DNA of 19,398 nucleotides from an uncultured Clostridia bacterium (GTDB taxonomy: Bacteria; Bacillota; Clostridia; Christensenellales; Aristaeellaceae), in contig CALCUD010000011.1 in NCBI GenBank assembly GCA_937906775.1, positions 1 to 19,398 of the forward strand, in the 5' to 3' direction. The translations under genes and the position numbers were made by a program. The notes under the pieces were generated by a model, which had not been told where the DNA came from, ran no database searches, and saw nothing but the letters and a program-made list of their open reading frames with translations. Below are positions 1 through 8,432 of the stretch, piece after piece. Numbering within the stretch: the stretch's first letter is position 1; each line of letters starts with the position of its first letter.

Positions 1-1
1 T

Positions 2-247
2 TTCACTTGGTCAAGCAGCAACGCTTCCGTAGCAACCGTGGATGAAAACGGCAAATCCCGATACATGCTGTTTTTCAAAGGCCGTGATGAGGATGCAATC
101 ATTCAGGCTTTCCAGGAATACACACAGAAGGTTACCGGCATCAAAAAAGATGAACGTCCTTCCATTCACAAACTGCTTGAACAGATCAAAGCGATCCTTC
201 CCGGTCAGGGTAAGAACCGCGAGAAGAACAAGGAGATTGTGCGATGA
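2..247 (+). CDS. PcfB-like (DUF3801) conjugation protein, C-terminal part
   Basis: This is the 3' end of a gene whose frame is open from base 2, so the start lies outside the window. The visible part holds a strand-like YMLFFKGRDEDAI stretch and a helix with EYTQKV. It ends in a basic tail. The 'LFFKxxDxDA...AFxEYT' pattern is typical of PcfB/DUF3801 proteins, small accessory factors encoded just before the VirD4 coupling protein in Gram-positive conjugative elements. In Enterococcus PcfB is linked to relaxosome processing and substrate recognition. The stop overlaps the start of the coupling-protein gene (ATGA), so the two are translationally coupled. A GTG at 38 could be mistaken for the start, but the frame is open upstream and no ribosome binding site precedes it. 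Confidence 0.72.
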   Translation, partial: FTWSSSNASVATVDENGKSRYMLFFKGRDEDAIIQAFQEYTQKVTGIKKDERPSIHKLLEQIKAILPGQGKNREKNKEIVR

Positions 248-2118
248 AAGCAGACAAAATCAAAAAGCTGATCATCCTCAACCTTCCGTATTTTCTGATT
301 GGTCTGTTTGCAACCAAGCTTGGTCAGACATGGCGATTGGCTGAAGGCTTATCAATGTCTGAAAAAGTTCTCCATATCGGAGATGGATTTACGGCAGCGT
401 TTCAAAATCTGCTGCCCAGCTTTGACCCTTTCGATCTGCTGATCGGTATCCTTTGCGGCGGCTTGTTGAAGCTTGCGGTGGTTGCCAAGAGCAAGAACGC
501 GAAAAAGTACCGTCATAACGAAGAATACGGTTCAGCCCGTTGGGGTAAGCACGAGGACATTGTTCCTTTCATGGATAAGGATCCCTGGAACAACGCGATT
601 CTCACGAAAACGGAAAGTCTGACCATGAACAGCCGAAGCAGTGCCGGTCCTACCTATAGCCGAAACAAGAACATCATCGTCATCGGCGGTTCCGGCAGCG
701 GTAAAACCCGATTCTTCATCAAGCCGAACATCATGCAGTGCCTACCTCCGGAGGCAACCAAGGACGGAAAAGGCAAAGGATATTCCATTGTTGTCACTGA
801 TCCGAAAGGGACAGTCGTTCTGGAGACAGGCAAACTGCTGAAACGATGCGGATATAACATCAAGATCTTCAATACGATCAACTTCAAAAAGAGCATGCAC
901 TATAACCCCTTCGCTTATATCCACAGTGAAAAGGATATTCTAAAGCTCGTCACGACCCTGATCGCCAATACCAAAGGCGAAGGAAAAGGTGGCGATGACT
1001 TCTGGGTGAAGGCTGAAACGCTGCTCTATACCGCGCTGGTCGGATATATCCATTATGAAGCACCGGAACGGGAACAGAATTTCAATACGCTGATCGAAAT
1101 GCTGAACAGCATGGAGACCAGAGAAGATGACGAGGACTTTCAGAATCCCGTTGATATTCTGTTTGAAAAGTTGAAACAGAAAGATCCACAGCACTTTGCA
1201 GTACGCCAATACGCGAAATTCAAGCTTGCTGCCGGCAAGACTGCGAAGTCCATTTTGGTGAGCTGCGGTGCCCGCCTCGCGGTCTTTGATATTGCGGAGC
1301 TTCGGGAGATCACATCCTATGACGAATTGGAACTGGACACCATCGGTGACAGGCGCACAGCTTTATTCCTGATCATGTCCGATACGGACGCTAGTTTCAA
1401 CTTTCTTATCAGCATGGTGTACTCTCAGATGTTCAATCTGCTCTGCGAAAAGGCTGATGATGTGTACGGCGGAAGGCTTCCGATTCATGTACGCTGCCTG
1501 ATCGATGAGTTTGCCAATATCGGCCAGATTCCCAACTTCGATAAGCTGATCGCTACGATCCGAAGCCGTGAGATTTCAGCCTGCATTGTGCTTCAGGCGC
1601 AGAGTCAGTTGAAATCACTGTACAAGGATAATGCGGACACCATCGTAGGCAACTGCGATACGCTTTTGTTCCTGGGCGGCAAGGAAAAGACCACACTGAA
1701 GGAAATGGAAGAACTCCTCGGCAAGGAAACAATCGATACCTACAACACAGGCGAAAGCCGCGGACGGGAGGTTTCCCACAGTCTGAACTATCAGAAGCTG
1801 GGCAAATCTCTGATGACCATGGACGAACTCGCAGTCATGAAGGGTGACAAATGCATCCTTCAGCTGCGCGGTGTTCGTCCTTTTTTCTCAGACAAATACG
1901 ATATTACCCAACATCCCAACTACAGGTTCCTCTCCGATGATAATCCGAAGAACATCTTCAATATCGAAAAATTCCTGTCACACAAACTGACACTCAAGCC
2001 GGATGACGAGTATACGACATACGAAATTAATCTGGGCGATGAACCCAATGACGAACTGTTCCCGGATGACACGGAAGACGAACTGACAGAGGCTGCCGAT
2101 GACGGCGGCCTTTTCTAA
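244..2118 (+). CDS. VirD4/TcpA-type type IV coupling ATPase
   Basis: A 624-residue coupling protein of the TraG/TraD/VirD4 family, which brings the relaxase-DNA complex to the secretion channel and pumps DNA through it using ATP. Two N-terminal hydrophobic segments (about residues 9-27 and 63-81) anchor it in the membrane. Next come the early GSARWG motif typical of VirD4 proteins, the Walker A motif GGSGSGKT (148-155) and the Walker B motif with D421-E422 in 'LIDEFANIG'. The 'VLQAQSQL' segment that follows is also typical of the family. The C-terminus is very acidic, like the tail of PcfC-type proteins that contacts substrates. The ATG overlaps the upstream stop by four bases. The length is normal for Firmicutes VirD4 proteins. 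Confidence 0.95.
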   Translation: MKADKIKKLIILNLPYFLIGLFATKLGQTWRLAEGLSMSEKVLHIGDGFTAAFQNLLPSFDPFDLLIGILCGGLLKLAVVAKSKNAKKYRHNEEYGSARWGKHEDIVPFMDKDPWNNAILTKTESLTMNSRSSAGPTYSRNKNIIVIGGSGSGKTRFFIKPNIMQCLPPEATKDGKGKGYSIVVTDPKGTVVLETGKLLKRCGYNIKIFNTINFKKSMHYNPFAYIHSEKDILKLVTTLIANTKGEGKGGDDFWVKAETLLYTALVGYIHYEAPEREQNFNTLIEMLNSMETREDDEDFQNPVDILFEKLKQKDPQHFAVRQYAKFKLAAGKTAKSILVSCGARLAVFDIAELREITSYDELELDTIGDRRTALFLIMSDTDASFNFLISMVYSQMFNLLCEKADDVYGGRLPIHVRCLIDEFANIGQIPNFDKLIATIRSREISACIVLQAQSQLKSLYKDNADTIVGNCDTLLFLGGKEKTTLKEMEELLGKETIDTYNTGESRGREVSHSLNYQKLGKSLMTMDELAVMKGDKCILQLRGVRPFFSDKYDITQHPNYRFLSDDNPKNIFNIEKFLSHKLTLKPDDEYTTYEINLGDEPNDELFPDDTEDELTEAADDGGLF

Positions 2119-2136
2119 TACGACAAAACATTATTT

Positions 2137-2142
2137 GGAGGT
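2137..2142 (+). promoter_or_regulatory. Strong ribosome binding site of the Maff2-type gene
   Basis: GGAGGT lies seven bases before the ATG at 2149. It is a near-perfect Shine-Dalgarno sequence, consistent with high expression of a small structural membrane protein. Confidence 0.7.
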
Positions 2143-2148
2143 AAGTAT

Positions 2149-2364
2149 ATGGCTTTTTTCAACTCCGCAGTAAACGTACTGCAGACCCTCGTTGTTGCCA
2201 TCGGTGCCGGTCTTGGCATCTGGGGCATTGTGAACCTGCTCGAAGGTTACGGTAACGATAACCCCGGTGCGAAATCCCAGGGTATCAAACAGTTGATGGC
2301 GGGTGCCGGCGTTGCCCTGATCGGTACCACCCTGATTCCTCTCCTGTCCGGTCTTTTCGGCTGA
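2149..2364 (+). CDS. Maff2-family small membrane protein (possible pilin-like T4SS subunit)
   Basis: A 71-residue, almost wholly hydrophobic protein with two membrane segments (about residues 8-29 and 46-68). A short polar loop containing GYGNDNPGAKSQG separates them. The sequence and the position between VirD4 and the VirB6-like gene match the Maff2 family of mobile-element proteins. Two hydrophobic helices joined by a short polar loop is also the shape of VirB2-type pilins, so a role as channel or pilus subunit is a fair inference that has not been shown. There is no obvious cleavable signal peptide. A stable hairpin follows the stop. Confidence 0.85.
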   Translation: MAFFNSAVNVLQTLVVAIGAGLGIWGIVNLLEGYGNDNPGAKSQGIKQLMAGAGVALIGTTLIPLLSGLFG

Positions 2365-2375
2365 CGACAGAACCT

Positions 2376-2403
2376 GCTGCCTCCCGGTAACACGGGAGGC
2401 GGC
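2376..2403 (+). promoter_or_regulatory. Intercistronic hairpin after the Maff2-type gene
   Basis: GCTGCCTCCCG (2376-2386) pairs with CGGGAGGCGGC (2393-2403) as an 11-bp stem with one G-U pair and a six-base loop. No T-run follows, so it is not a classical terminator. It starts 11 bases after the Maff2 stop and ends just before the AAGGAGG of the next gene. It could protect the 3' end of the pilin-like message or tune expression of the channel gene. Confidence 0.55.
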
Positions 2404-2423
2404 GCGGAAGGAGGAATGCTCTC

Positions 2424-3293
2424 TTGAACTTTATCTGGGACAAAATAACGGAGTGGCTCAAGGAGCTGCTGGTCGGAGGCATTGTAAGTAATCTGTCCGG
2501 CTTGTTCGACAGTATCAATACCCGTGTTGCAGATGTAGCAACCACAGTCGGGACAACCCCGCAAGGCTGGAACGGCAGTATTTTCAGTATGATTCAGAAT
2601 CTTTCGGAAAATGTGGTGGTTCCCATCGCCGGAATTATTCTGACCATCGTCATGTGTCTGGAACTGATTCAGATGCTGATTGATCGGAATAATATGCATG
2701 ACTTTGATACCTTCGTTTTCTTCAAGTGGATCTTCAAGACCTTTGCTGCCGTGCTCATCGTCACCAATACATGGAACATCGTCATGGGTGTGTTCGATGT
2801 CGCGCAAAATGTGGTCAATCAGGCATCCGGCGTGATTGTCGGAGATACAGCCATTGATGTAGCAACACTGATTGGCAACATGGAAACGAAGCTCATGGAA
2901 ATGGATATTGGTCCGTTGTTCGGGCTTTGGTTCCAGTCTTCGCTGATGGGTATCATCGCGTGGGTGCTGAGCATCTGCATTTTCATCGTTGTGTATGGCC
3001 GTATGATCGAAATCTATATGGTCACCTCTGTAGCGCCCATTCCCATGGCTACCATGGCAAATCATGAATGGGGCCAGTTGGGTCAGAACTACCTTCGTTC
3101 TCTGTTTGCGCTTGGTTTCCAGGCATTCCTGATCATGGTCTGCGTTGCGATTTATGCCGTACTGGTCAATACCATTACGGTGGATTCGGATGTCAGCGCG
3201 GCTCTGTGGACCTGTATCGGATACACGGTTCTGCTTTGCTTCACCATGTTCAAGACAAGCAGCATTGCGAAGTCTGTGTTCAATGCCCATTGA
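2424..3293 (+). CDS. VirB6/TrbL-like conjugal transfer membrane protein (CD1112-type)
   Basis: A 289-residue polytopic membrane protein. After an amphipathic N-terminus there are about five or six hydrophobic segments. They lie around residues 65-90, 95-125, 165-200 (containing 'SICIFIVVYGRMIEIY'), 215-245 and 255-280. The 'SVAPIPMATMA' motif after the GRMIEIY helix is characteristic of the VirB6/TrbL-like proteins of clostridial ICEs. The protein is inferred to form the inner channel of the secretion apparatus. The start is a TTG, chosen because AAGGAGG (2407-2413) sits ten bases upstream and the nearby ATG at 2415 reads into a stop within a few codons. It sits between the Maff2-type and PrgI-type genes, as expected. 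Confidence 0.85.
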   Translation: MNFIWDKITEWLKELLVGGIVSNLSGLFDSINTRVADVATTVGTTPQGWNGSIFSMIQNLSENVVVPIAGIILTIVMCLELIQMLIDRNNMHDFDTFVFFKWIFKTFAAVLIVTNTWNIVMGVFDVAQNVVNQASGVIVGDTAIDVATLIGNMETKLMEMDIGPLFGLWFQSSLMGIIAWVLSICIFIVVYGRMIEIYMVTSVAPIPMATMANHEWGQLGQNYLRSLFALGFQAFLIMVCVAIYAVLVNTITVDSDVSAALWTCIGYTVLLCFTMFKTSSIAKSVFNAH

Positions 3294-3480
3294 TCTGCGA
3301 GGTGATAAGCAACGAAAGATTTCCGTTACAACCATCCGAAAGGATGCAATGCGCGTTCTTACAAGGAACCGCACCGGCTGCGCAACAGAAAACCCAAACG
3401 GCAAGGCAGCAGGGATCAGTGCAGAAGGAATCTCCTTTTCGGCAAATCTGTTTCCTGCAAGCCTTCCCGGATACTCATAA
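3283..3480 (+). other. Junction with a doubtful 65-codon ORF
   Basis: About 220 bases (3294-3513) separate the VirB6-like and PrgI-like genes, the largest gap in the conjugation core. One frame starts at ATG 3283, overlaps the end of the upstream gene and stops at 3480 (65 residues, basic N-terminus, no membrane segment). It has no clear ribosome binding site. A competing frame starts at GTG 3302 and reads through to 3544 inside the PrgI gene. The gap also holds CATCC-GAAA-GGATG around 3339-3352, a five-bp stem with a GNRA-type tetraloop. I cannot decide between a small gene and an untranslated, structured spacer. Confidence 0.25.
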
Positions 3481-3513
3481 CAAACGACCGAAGGCACCAA
3501 GGGAGGTAAAGCA

Positions 3514-3912
3514 ATGGCCTATGTACCCGTACCCAAGGATCTGACAAAAGTCAAATCCAAATTCATTTTCAATCTGACCAAGCGTCAGGTGATTTGCTTC
3601 GGTCTTGGTGCTGTCATCGGTGTTCCTGTGTTCTTCCTGGTCAAGGACAGCATCGGCACCAGTGCTGCAACGCTTCTGATGATCGTGCTGATGCTCCCGT
3701 TTTTCCTTTTCGCCATGTACGAAAAGAACGGTCAGCACCTTGAAGTCGTAATGAAGCACTTTATCGAATCACGCTTTCTTCGACCGAAGACGAGACCCTA
3801 TCAGACAGATAACTTCTACGCTGCTATCGACCGCAGTGTACGCAACAGAAAAGAGGCGAACATGATCCTGTATGGCAAAAACAAAGGAAAAGATCAAGCT
3901 GACACGCGCTGA
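3514..3912 (+). CDS. PrgI-family protein (VirB3-like T4SS component)
   Basis: A 132-residue protein with the layout of the PrgI family. A short basic N-terminus starting MAYVPVPKDL leads into 'FNLTKRQVICF', then two adjacent hydrophobic segments (about residues 28-46 and 50-70), then a basic C-terminal region containing 'FLRPKTRPYQTDN'. PrgI proteins precede VirB4 in Gram-positive conjugation systems and correspond in position and topology to VirB3, which anchors VirB4 at the membrane. GGGAGG lies just upstream of the ATG. The 3' end overlaps the VirB4 gene by 41 bases, which suggests coupled translation. Confidence 0.85.
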   Translation: MAYVPVPKDLTKVKSKFIFNLTKRQVICFGLGAVIGVPVFFLVKDSIGTSAATLLMIVLMLPFFLFAMYEKNGQHLEVVMKHFIESRFLRPKTRPYQTDNFYAAIDRSVRNRKEANMILYGKNKGKDQADTR

Positions 3913-6274
3913 AAAAAAACAGCTTGCCGCTTTGATGGAAAAGAACCGTCAGCAGCAGAAAAAAGGCGTCATGACTGCCCAGCAGACCATTCCGTATCAG
4001 CGAATGTGGCGTGACGGCATTTGCCAGATCACCGACAACTATTTCACCAAGACTATACAGTTCCAGGATATCAATTATCAGCTTGCACAGAACGATGACA
4101 AAACCAGTATCTTTGAGGGCTGGTGTGATTTCCTGAACTATTTCGATTCCAGTATCCATCTTCAGTTTTCCTTTTTGAATCTGACAGCCAGCGCCGAAAG
4201 CTTTGAACAGAGCATCATCATTCCGGATCGTGATGACGGATTCGATGATGTCCGGCAGGAATACGCGCAGATGCTTCAGAATCAGCTTGCCAAAGGCAAT
4301 AACGGTCTGACCAAGACTAAGTTCATTACTTTCGGCGTTGAAGCAGAAAACATCAAAACCGCGAAGCCCCGGCTGGAACGGATTGAGATTGATCTGCTGA
4401 ACAATTTCAAACGACTGGGTGTTGCTGCAAGCCCGCTTGACGGAAAGGAACGTTTGAAACTGATTCATGATATGTTCCATATGGACACCCACGCACCTTT
4501 CCAGTTCGACTGGAAATGGCTTGCTCCTACCGGATTGTCCACCAAGGATTTCGTCGCTCCTTCGAGCTTTGATTTTCATGACAAGAACAATTTCGGCATG
4601 GGCAGCAAGCAGGGCGAAGTTTCCTTCTTCTCCATTCTCGCATCCGATCTGAATGACCGTGCGCTTGCTGATTTCCTTGCGATGGAAAGCAGTCTGATCG
4701 TCAGCCTGCATATTCAGGCAATTGACCAAACCGCTGCCATCAAGGATGTAAAGCGTAAGATCACGGATCTGGACAAGATGAAGATAGAGGAACAGAAAAA
4801 GGCAGTCCGCTCCGGTTATGATATGGATATCATTCCAAGCGACCTGGCTACCTACGGCGGCGAAGCAAAGAAACTTCTGGAAGATCTGCAGAGCAGAAAT
4901 GAAAGAATGTTCCTGCTGACTTTCCTGATTCTCAATACCGCCGACAACAAAAAGCAGCTGACACTGAATGTGAAGCAGGCACAGAGCCTTGCACAGCAGC
5001 ACAACTGCCAGCTGATCCCTCTCGACTTTCAGCAGGAGGACGGCATGATTTCCTGCTTGCCGCTCGGTCTGAACAAAGTAAACATTCAGCGGGGACTGAC
5101 CACATCGTCCACCGCTATTTTTGTACCCTTCACGACCCAGGAGCTTTTCCAGACAAGCCCCGAAGCTTTGTACGGCGGGCTGAACGCGCTTTCCAACAAC
5201 ATCATCATGGTGGACAGAAAGTGGCTGAAGAACCCCAACGGTCTGATCCTTGGTACTCCAGGCTCCGGTAAATCTTTTGCCGGTAAACGCGAAATCAGCA
5301 ATGTAATGTTGGTCACGATGGACGATGTGATCATCTGCGACCCTGAAGGTGAATACGGACCTTTGGTCGAGGCTTTCCACGGTCAGATGATCAAGATTTC
5401 TCCTACGAGTACCAACTACATCAATCCCATGGATATCAACCTCAATTACAGCGAGGACGAGAATCCGCTTTCCCTGAAATCCGACTTCATTCTCTCCGTA
5501 TGCGAACTGATTGTCGGTGGCAGAGACGGTTTGCAGCCTATCGAAAAGACTGTTATCGACCGTGCTGTCCGCATCATCTATCAGCCGTATCTGAATGATC
5601 CGGTACCGGAAAACATTCCGATCATGGAGGACCTGTACAAGGCACTCCTGGCGATGGATGAAAAGGAAGCACATCGCGTGGCAACCGCACTTGAAATGTA
5701 CGTCACCGGTTCTCTGAATGTGTTCAACCACAGGACCAATGTGGACGTCAACAACCGAATGGTCTGTTATGACATCAAAGATCTGGGCAAAACGCTGAAG
5801 AAACTGGGCATGCTGATCGTCCAGGATCAGGTTTGGGGCCGCGTGACTGCCAACCGTGCTGAAGGCAAAGCCACCCGTTACTACATCGACGAATTCCACC
5901 TGCTGCTGAAGGAAGAACAGACGGCGGCATACTCGGTTGAAATCTGGAAGCGGTTCCGTAAATGGGGCGGTATTCCTACCGGCATTACGCAGAACGTTAA
6001 AGACCTGCTGGCCAGTCAGGAAATCGAAAACATCTTCGAGAACAGCGATTATATCTGCATGCTGAACCAGGCATCCGGTGACCGTGAAATCCTTGCAAAG
6101 AAGCTGGGCATCTCACCCCATCAGCTTTCGTATGTGACGCAGAGCGGTCCCGGCGAAGGTCTGTTGTTCTACGGAAACGTCATCCTGCCTTTCCAGGATC
6201 ACTTCCCGAAGGATACCAAACTCTACCGTATCATGACGACCCGGCCTTCCGATCTCGCGGAGCAGGCTTCATAA
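3872..6274 (+). CDS. VirB4-like conjugal transfer ATPase (CD1110-type)
   Basis: An 800-residue cytoplasmic ATPase of the VirB4/TraE/CagE class that energises assembly and operation of the secretion channel. The N-terminal half is the family's less conserved docking region, after a very basic first 35 residues. The C-terminal half carries Walker A GTPGSGKS (461-468), followed by 'DVIICDPEGEYGPLV', and Walker B 'YYIDEFHLLL' with D673-E674. The later 'GGIPTGITQNVKDLL' and 'NSDYICMLNQ' stretches are standard VirB4 motifs. The start at 3872 is the first ATG in frame and lies inside the 3' end of the PrgI gene. Length and order are as expected. A long open frame on the opposite strand is a shadow. 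Confidence 0.95.
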   Translation: MAKTKEKIKLTRAEKKQLAALMEKNRQQQKKGVMTAQQTIPYQRMWRDGICQITDNYFTKTIQFQDINYQLAQNDDKTSIFEGWCDFLNYFDSSIHLQFSFLNLTASAESFEQSIIIPDRDDGFDDVRQEYAQMLQNQLAKGNNGLTKTKFITFGVEAENIKTAKPRLERIEIDLLNNFKRLGVAASPLDGKERLKLIHDMFHMDTHAPFQFDWKWLAPTGLSTKDFVAPSSFDFHDKNNFGMGSKQGEVSFFSILASDLNDRALADFLAMESSLIVSLHIQAIDQTAAIKDVKRKITDLDKMKIEEQKKAVRSGYDMDIIPSDLATYGGEAKKLLEDLQSRNERMFLLTFLILNTADNKKQLTLNVKQAQSLAQQHNCQLIPLDFQQEDGMISCLPLGLNKVNIQRGLTTSSTAIFVPFTTQELFQTSPEALYGGLNALSNNIIMVDRKWLKNPNGLILGTPGSGKSFAGKREISNVMLVTMDDVIICDPEGEYGPLVEAFHGQMIKISPTSTNYINPMDINLNYSEDENPLSLKSDFILSVCELIVGGRDGLQPIEKTVIDRAVRIIYQPYLNDPVPENIPIMEDLYKALLAMDEKEAHRVATALEMYVTGSLNVFNHRTNVDVNNRMVCYDIKDLGKTLKKLGMLIVQDQVWGRVTANRAEGKATRYYIDEFHLLLKEEQTAAYSVEIWKRFRKWGGIPTGITQNVKDLLASQEIENIFENSDYICMLNQASGDREILAKKLGISPHQLSYVTQSGPGEGLLFYGNVILPFQDHFPKDTKLYRIMTTRPSDLAEQAS

Positions 6275-6283
6275 CGGAGGTAA

Positions 6284-6433
6284 ATGGTGCTGAAAATTGT
6301 TATCGCGCTTCTGATTGCTTTCCTGGGAGTCTTTATGTATTCGCTCTGCTGCGTAGCGTCCCGCGCTGACGAGCAGGATAAGGAATTGTTCGAGCAATGG
6401 GTTGCGCTGCACGGAAAGGACGGTGAAGGCTGA
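6284..6433 (+). CDS. Small single-pass membrane protein between VirB4 and NlpC/P60
   Basis: A 49-codon gene. CGGAGGT (6275-6281) sits just before ATG 6284, and the frame ends at 6433, where its TGA overlaps the next ATG by one base. The product begins MVLKIVIALLIAFLGVFMYS, one membrane helix over residues 3-25 with a Cys-Cys pair at its end. About 24 mostly charged residues follow. Its strong ribosome binding site and exact fit between two genes argue that it is real. Equivalent short membrane proteins occur at this place in related elements as far as I recall. The function is unknown; a small T4SS subunit or assembly factor is a guess. Confidence 0.72.
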   Translation: MVLKIVIALLIAFLGVFMYSLCCVASRADEQDKELFEQWVALHGKDGEG

Positions 6434-8367
6434 TGAAGGAACAGCATGAACGGGCATCTCCCAGACTTCAATTCACCAAGGAAGAACTGGAAAACCCGGA
6501 GCTTACCAAGCCTATTCATAAGGCTGAAAAAGCCGCTGACAAATATGAAAAGGCTCAAAACAAGCTGAAGAAAAAACGCACGCTGAAGCTTACCAGAGAA
6601 GAAGTCGAAGCTGAATCACCTGTTGATGGGCACCAGCCCGCGGAAGCAATTTCCACGGAGGAGATTCCCGTGTCAGACCCTTCCGCGCCGGCAGTCCTGA
6701 ACACAAGGAAAAAGCCGAATGTCAAAGCTGAAACAGCTCCTGTCAAACCCACCTCGGTGCCTTCCGGGAAGAAAACTGAAGCGGTACATGAAGCGAAAAA
6801 GAAAACCGTTCGGCTGAAGTTTGAGGAAACCAAGGCCAAGCCACCCTCTAAGATTCAGCACCCGGTCACACGAACCGTCAATACGGAACTGCATAGAACA
6901 ACGGCAGCATCCAACGAGGATGACAATGTGGCTGTCAGTGCTTCTCTGGAAGGAGAAAAAGCCGGTGAATCCGCACTTGAGATGGGCGATCATGCCTATC
7001 ACGCACACAAACTACACACCTACCGGAAAGCTGAACATGCCGAAAAGGAACTGGACAAAGCAAATATCCATTACCTTCAGGCAAAACAGCAGGCTGAAAA
7101 TCCACAGTTCAGTTCCAATCCGTATTCCAGATGGCAGCAGAAACGTGCCATCAAAAAGGAATACGCGGCGGCGAAAGCTGGCAAGAGTGCAAAAACCGGA
7201 TCGACAGCTACAAAAACCACTGAGAAAGCAGCCGATAAAGCGGAAAAAGCCGCAAAGAGCGTCCTTGATAAGATTCGTGAGAATCCGAAGGTACTTCTGA
7301 TCTGTATGCTTGGTGCAATGCTGCTGGTTGTCATGAGTGCAATTCAATCCTGTACACCGCTTGCCCAATCTGTTCTGGAATCCATCGTCATCGGCACTTA
7401 TCCTGCGGAAGAAGATGATGTCCGGGCCGCTGAAAGGGCTTATGCCGCAAAAGAAAAAGAACTGCAGGACGAAATCAATCACTATGAGCGGTATCACCCC
7501 GGTTATGATGAGTACCATGTGGACGCGGATGAGATCTGGCATGATCCGTATGTGCTGATTGCTATTATCTCCGCTTACTACGATGGTGAAGACTGGGATA
7601 TCGACAGGGCTTATCCGGTGATTGAAAAGTATTTCAAGCTCCAGTACGATCTGACAGAGACCATCGAAACAGAAATCCGGTACAGGGATGAAACCCGAAC
7701 AGATACCTACACAGTGATTGATCCAGATACCGGCCAGCGCAGAACAGAAAGCTATTCCTACACAGCAAGTATTCCTTACACTTACACAATTTGTAATGTA
7801 ACACTGGAGAATAAGGATCTTTCCCATCTGCCGGTTGTCAGCATGAGTCATCACACCATGGGGATGTATGCACTGTACATGGCAACCCATGGCAACATGG
7901 AAGGAATCTTCCGAGGTGGTCATGCTACACCGCTTCGTGATCCGACACTTTACGATATTCCCCAGGAAACGCTGGATGCCAACCCCATCTTTGCAACCCT
8001 GATGGAAGAAGCAAACAAGTACATCGGTTACCCTTATGTGTGGGGAGGTGCTTCTCCTGAAACATCCTTTGACTGTTCTGGTTTTGTATCGTATGTGTTT
8101 ACCAACAGTGGCGTGTACAACACCGGACGTCTCGGTGCAAATGGACTTCACAGTCTTTGTCGAAAAGTCAGTGCTGATGAAGTACAGCCCGGTGATCTGG
8201 TCTTTTTCGAAGGTACCATGGGAGAAAGCGTGGACGGTGTAACCCATGTGGGCATTTATGTTGGCAATCACATGATGATTCACTGCGGAAGTCCCATCGG
8301 CTACCAGAACCTGAACGATTCCTATTACAAAAAGCATTTGCTTGACTATGGACGCATCCCTTACTGA
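6433..8367 (+). CDS. Membrane-anchored NlpC/P60 peptidoglycan hydrolase (CD1108-type)
   Basis: A 644-residue protein matching the CD1108 family of mobile-element proteins. Residues 1-285 are hydrophilic, rich in Lys, Glu and Ala with likely coiled-coil parts, and presumably cytoplasmic. A single membrane helix lies at about 287-307. An extracytoplasmic linker follows, with a Thr/Tyr-rich stretch around 415-450. The C-terminal 130 residues are an NlpC/P60 domain with catalytic Cys548 in 'FDCSGF', His605 in 'THVGIYVG' and a third polar residue, probably His617. The enzyme would cleave stem peptides of peptidoglycan locally so that the channel can cross the wall. I see no muramidase domain, unlike the two-domain CwlT of Tn916. 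The start overlaps the upstream stop (TGATG). Confidence 0.9.
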   Translation: MKEQHERASPRLQFTKEELENPELTKPIHKAEKAADKYEKAQNKLKKKRTLKLTREEVEAESPVDGHQPAEAISTEEIPVSDPSAPAVLNTRKKPNVKAETAPVKPTSVPSGKKTEAVHEAKKKTVRLKFEETKAKPPSKIQHPVTRTVNTELHRTTAASNEDDNVAVSASLEGEKAGESALEMGDHAYHAHKLHTYRKAEHAEKELDKANIHYLQAKQQAENPQFSSNPYSRWQQKRAIKKEYAAAKAGKSAKTGSTATKTTEKAADKAEKAAKSVLDKIRENPKVLLICMLGAMLLVVMSAIQSCTPLAQSVLESIVIGTYPAEEDDVRAAERAYAAKEKELQDEINHYERYHPGYDEYHVDADEIWHDPYVLIAIISAYYDGEDWDIDRAYPVIEKYFKLQYDLTETIETEIRYRDETRTDTYTVIDPDTGQRRTESYSYTASIPYTYTICNVTLENKDLSHLPVVSMSHHTMGMYALYMATHGNMEGIFRGGHATPLRDPTLYDIPQETLDANPIFATLMEEANKYIGYPYVWGGASPETSFDCSGFVSYVFTNSGVYNTGRLGANGLHSLCRKVSADEVQPGDLVFFEGTMGESVDGVTHVGIYVGNHMMIHCGSPIGYQNLNDSYYKKHLLDYGRIPY

Positions 8368-8370
8368 TTC

Positions 8371-8396
8371 AGGAGCGGGAGATTGCTCCTGCTCCT
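8371..8396 (+). terminator. Hairpin between the two NlpC/P60 genes
   Basis: AGGAGCGGGAG (8371-8381) pairs with CTCCTGCTCCT (8386-8396) over 11 bp, one of them G-U, with the four-base loop ATTG. It begins three bases after the stop codon. The pyrimidine-rich tail (TTCCTTATTCCC) is not a true T-run, so termination is probably partial. Protecting the upstream mRNA end is an alternative role. Confidence 0.45.
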
Positions 8397-8432
8397 TTCC
8401 TTATTCCCACATAGATTACTTTGGAGGTACAC

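Noticed and set aside
2..52. The first 17 codons resemble a Big_2 Ig-like motif (W-S-S-S-N-A-S-V-A-T-V-D-E-N-G).
   Set aside because: The same frame continues directly into the PcfB-like core with no domain boundary, and the match covers only about 15 residues. Convergence is more likely than a fused Ig domain, although upstream sequence would be needed to settle it.
3824..5899. A 691-codon open frame on the minus strand opposite virB4.
   Set aside because: It is a mirror of the codon pattern of a strongly supported + strand gene. It has no ribosome binding site and no recognisable domain.
7012..8337. Long minus-strand frame opposite the NlpC/P60 gene, with similar ones at 2247-3500, 9334-10374, 11704-12594 and 14532-15347.
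   Set aside because: All lie opposite well-supported genes, carry unusual His/Cys/Ile-rich compositions and show no family motifs; they are shadows.
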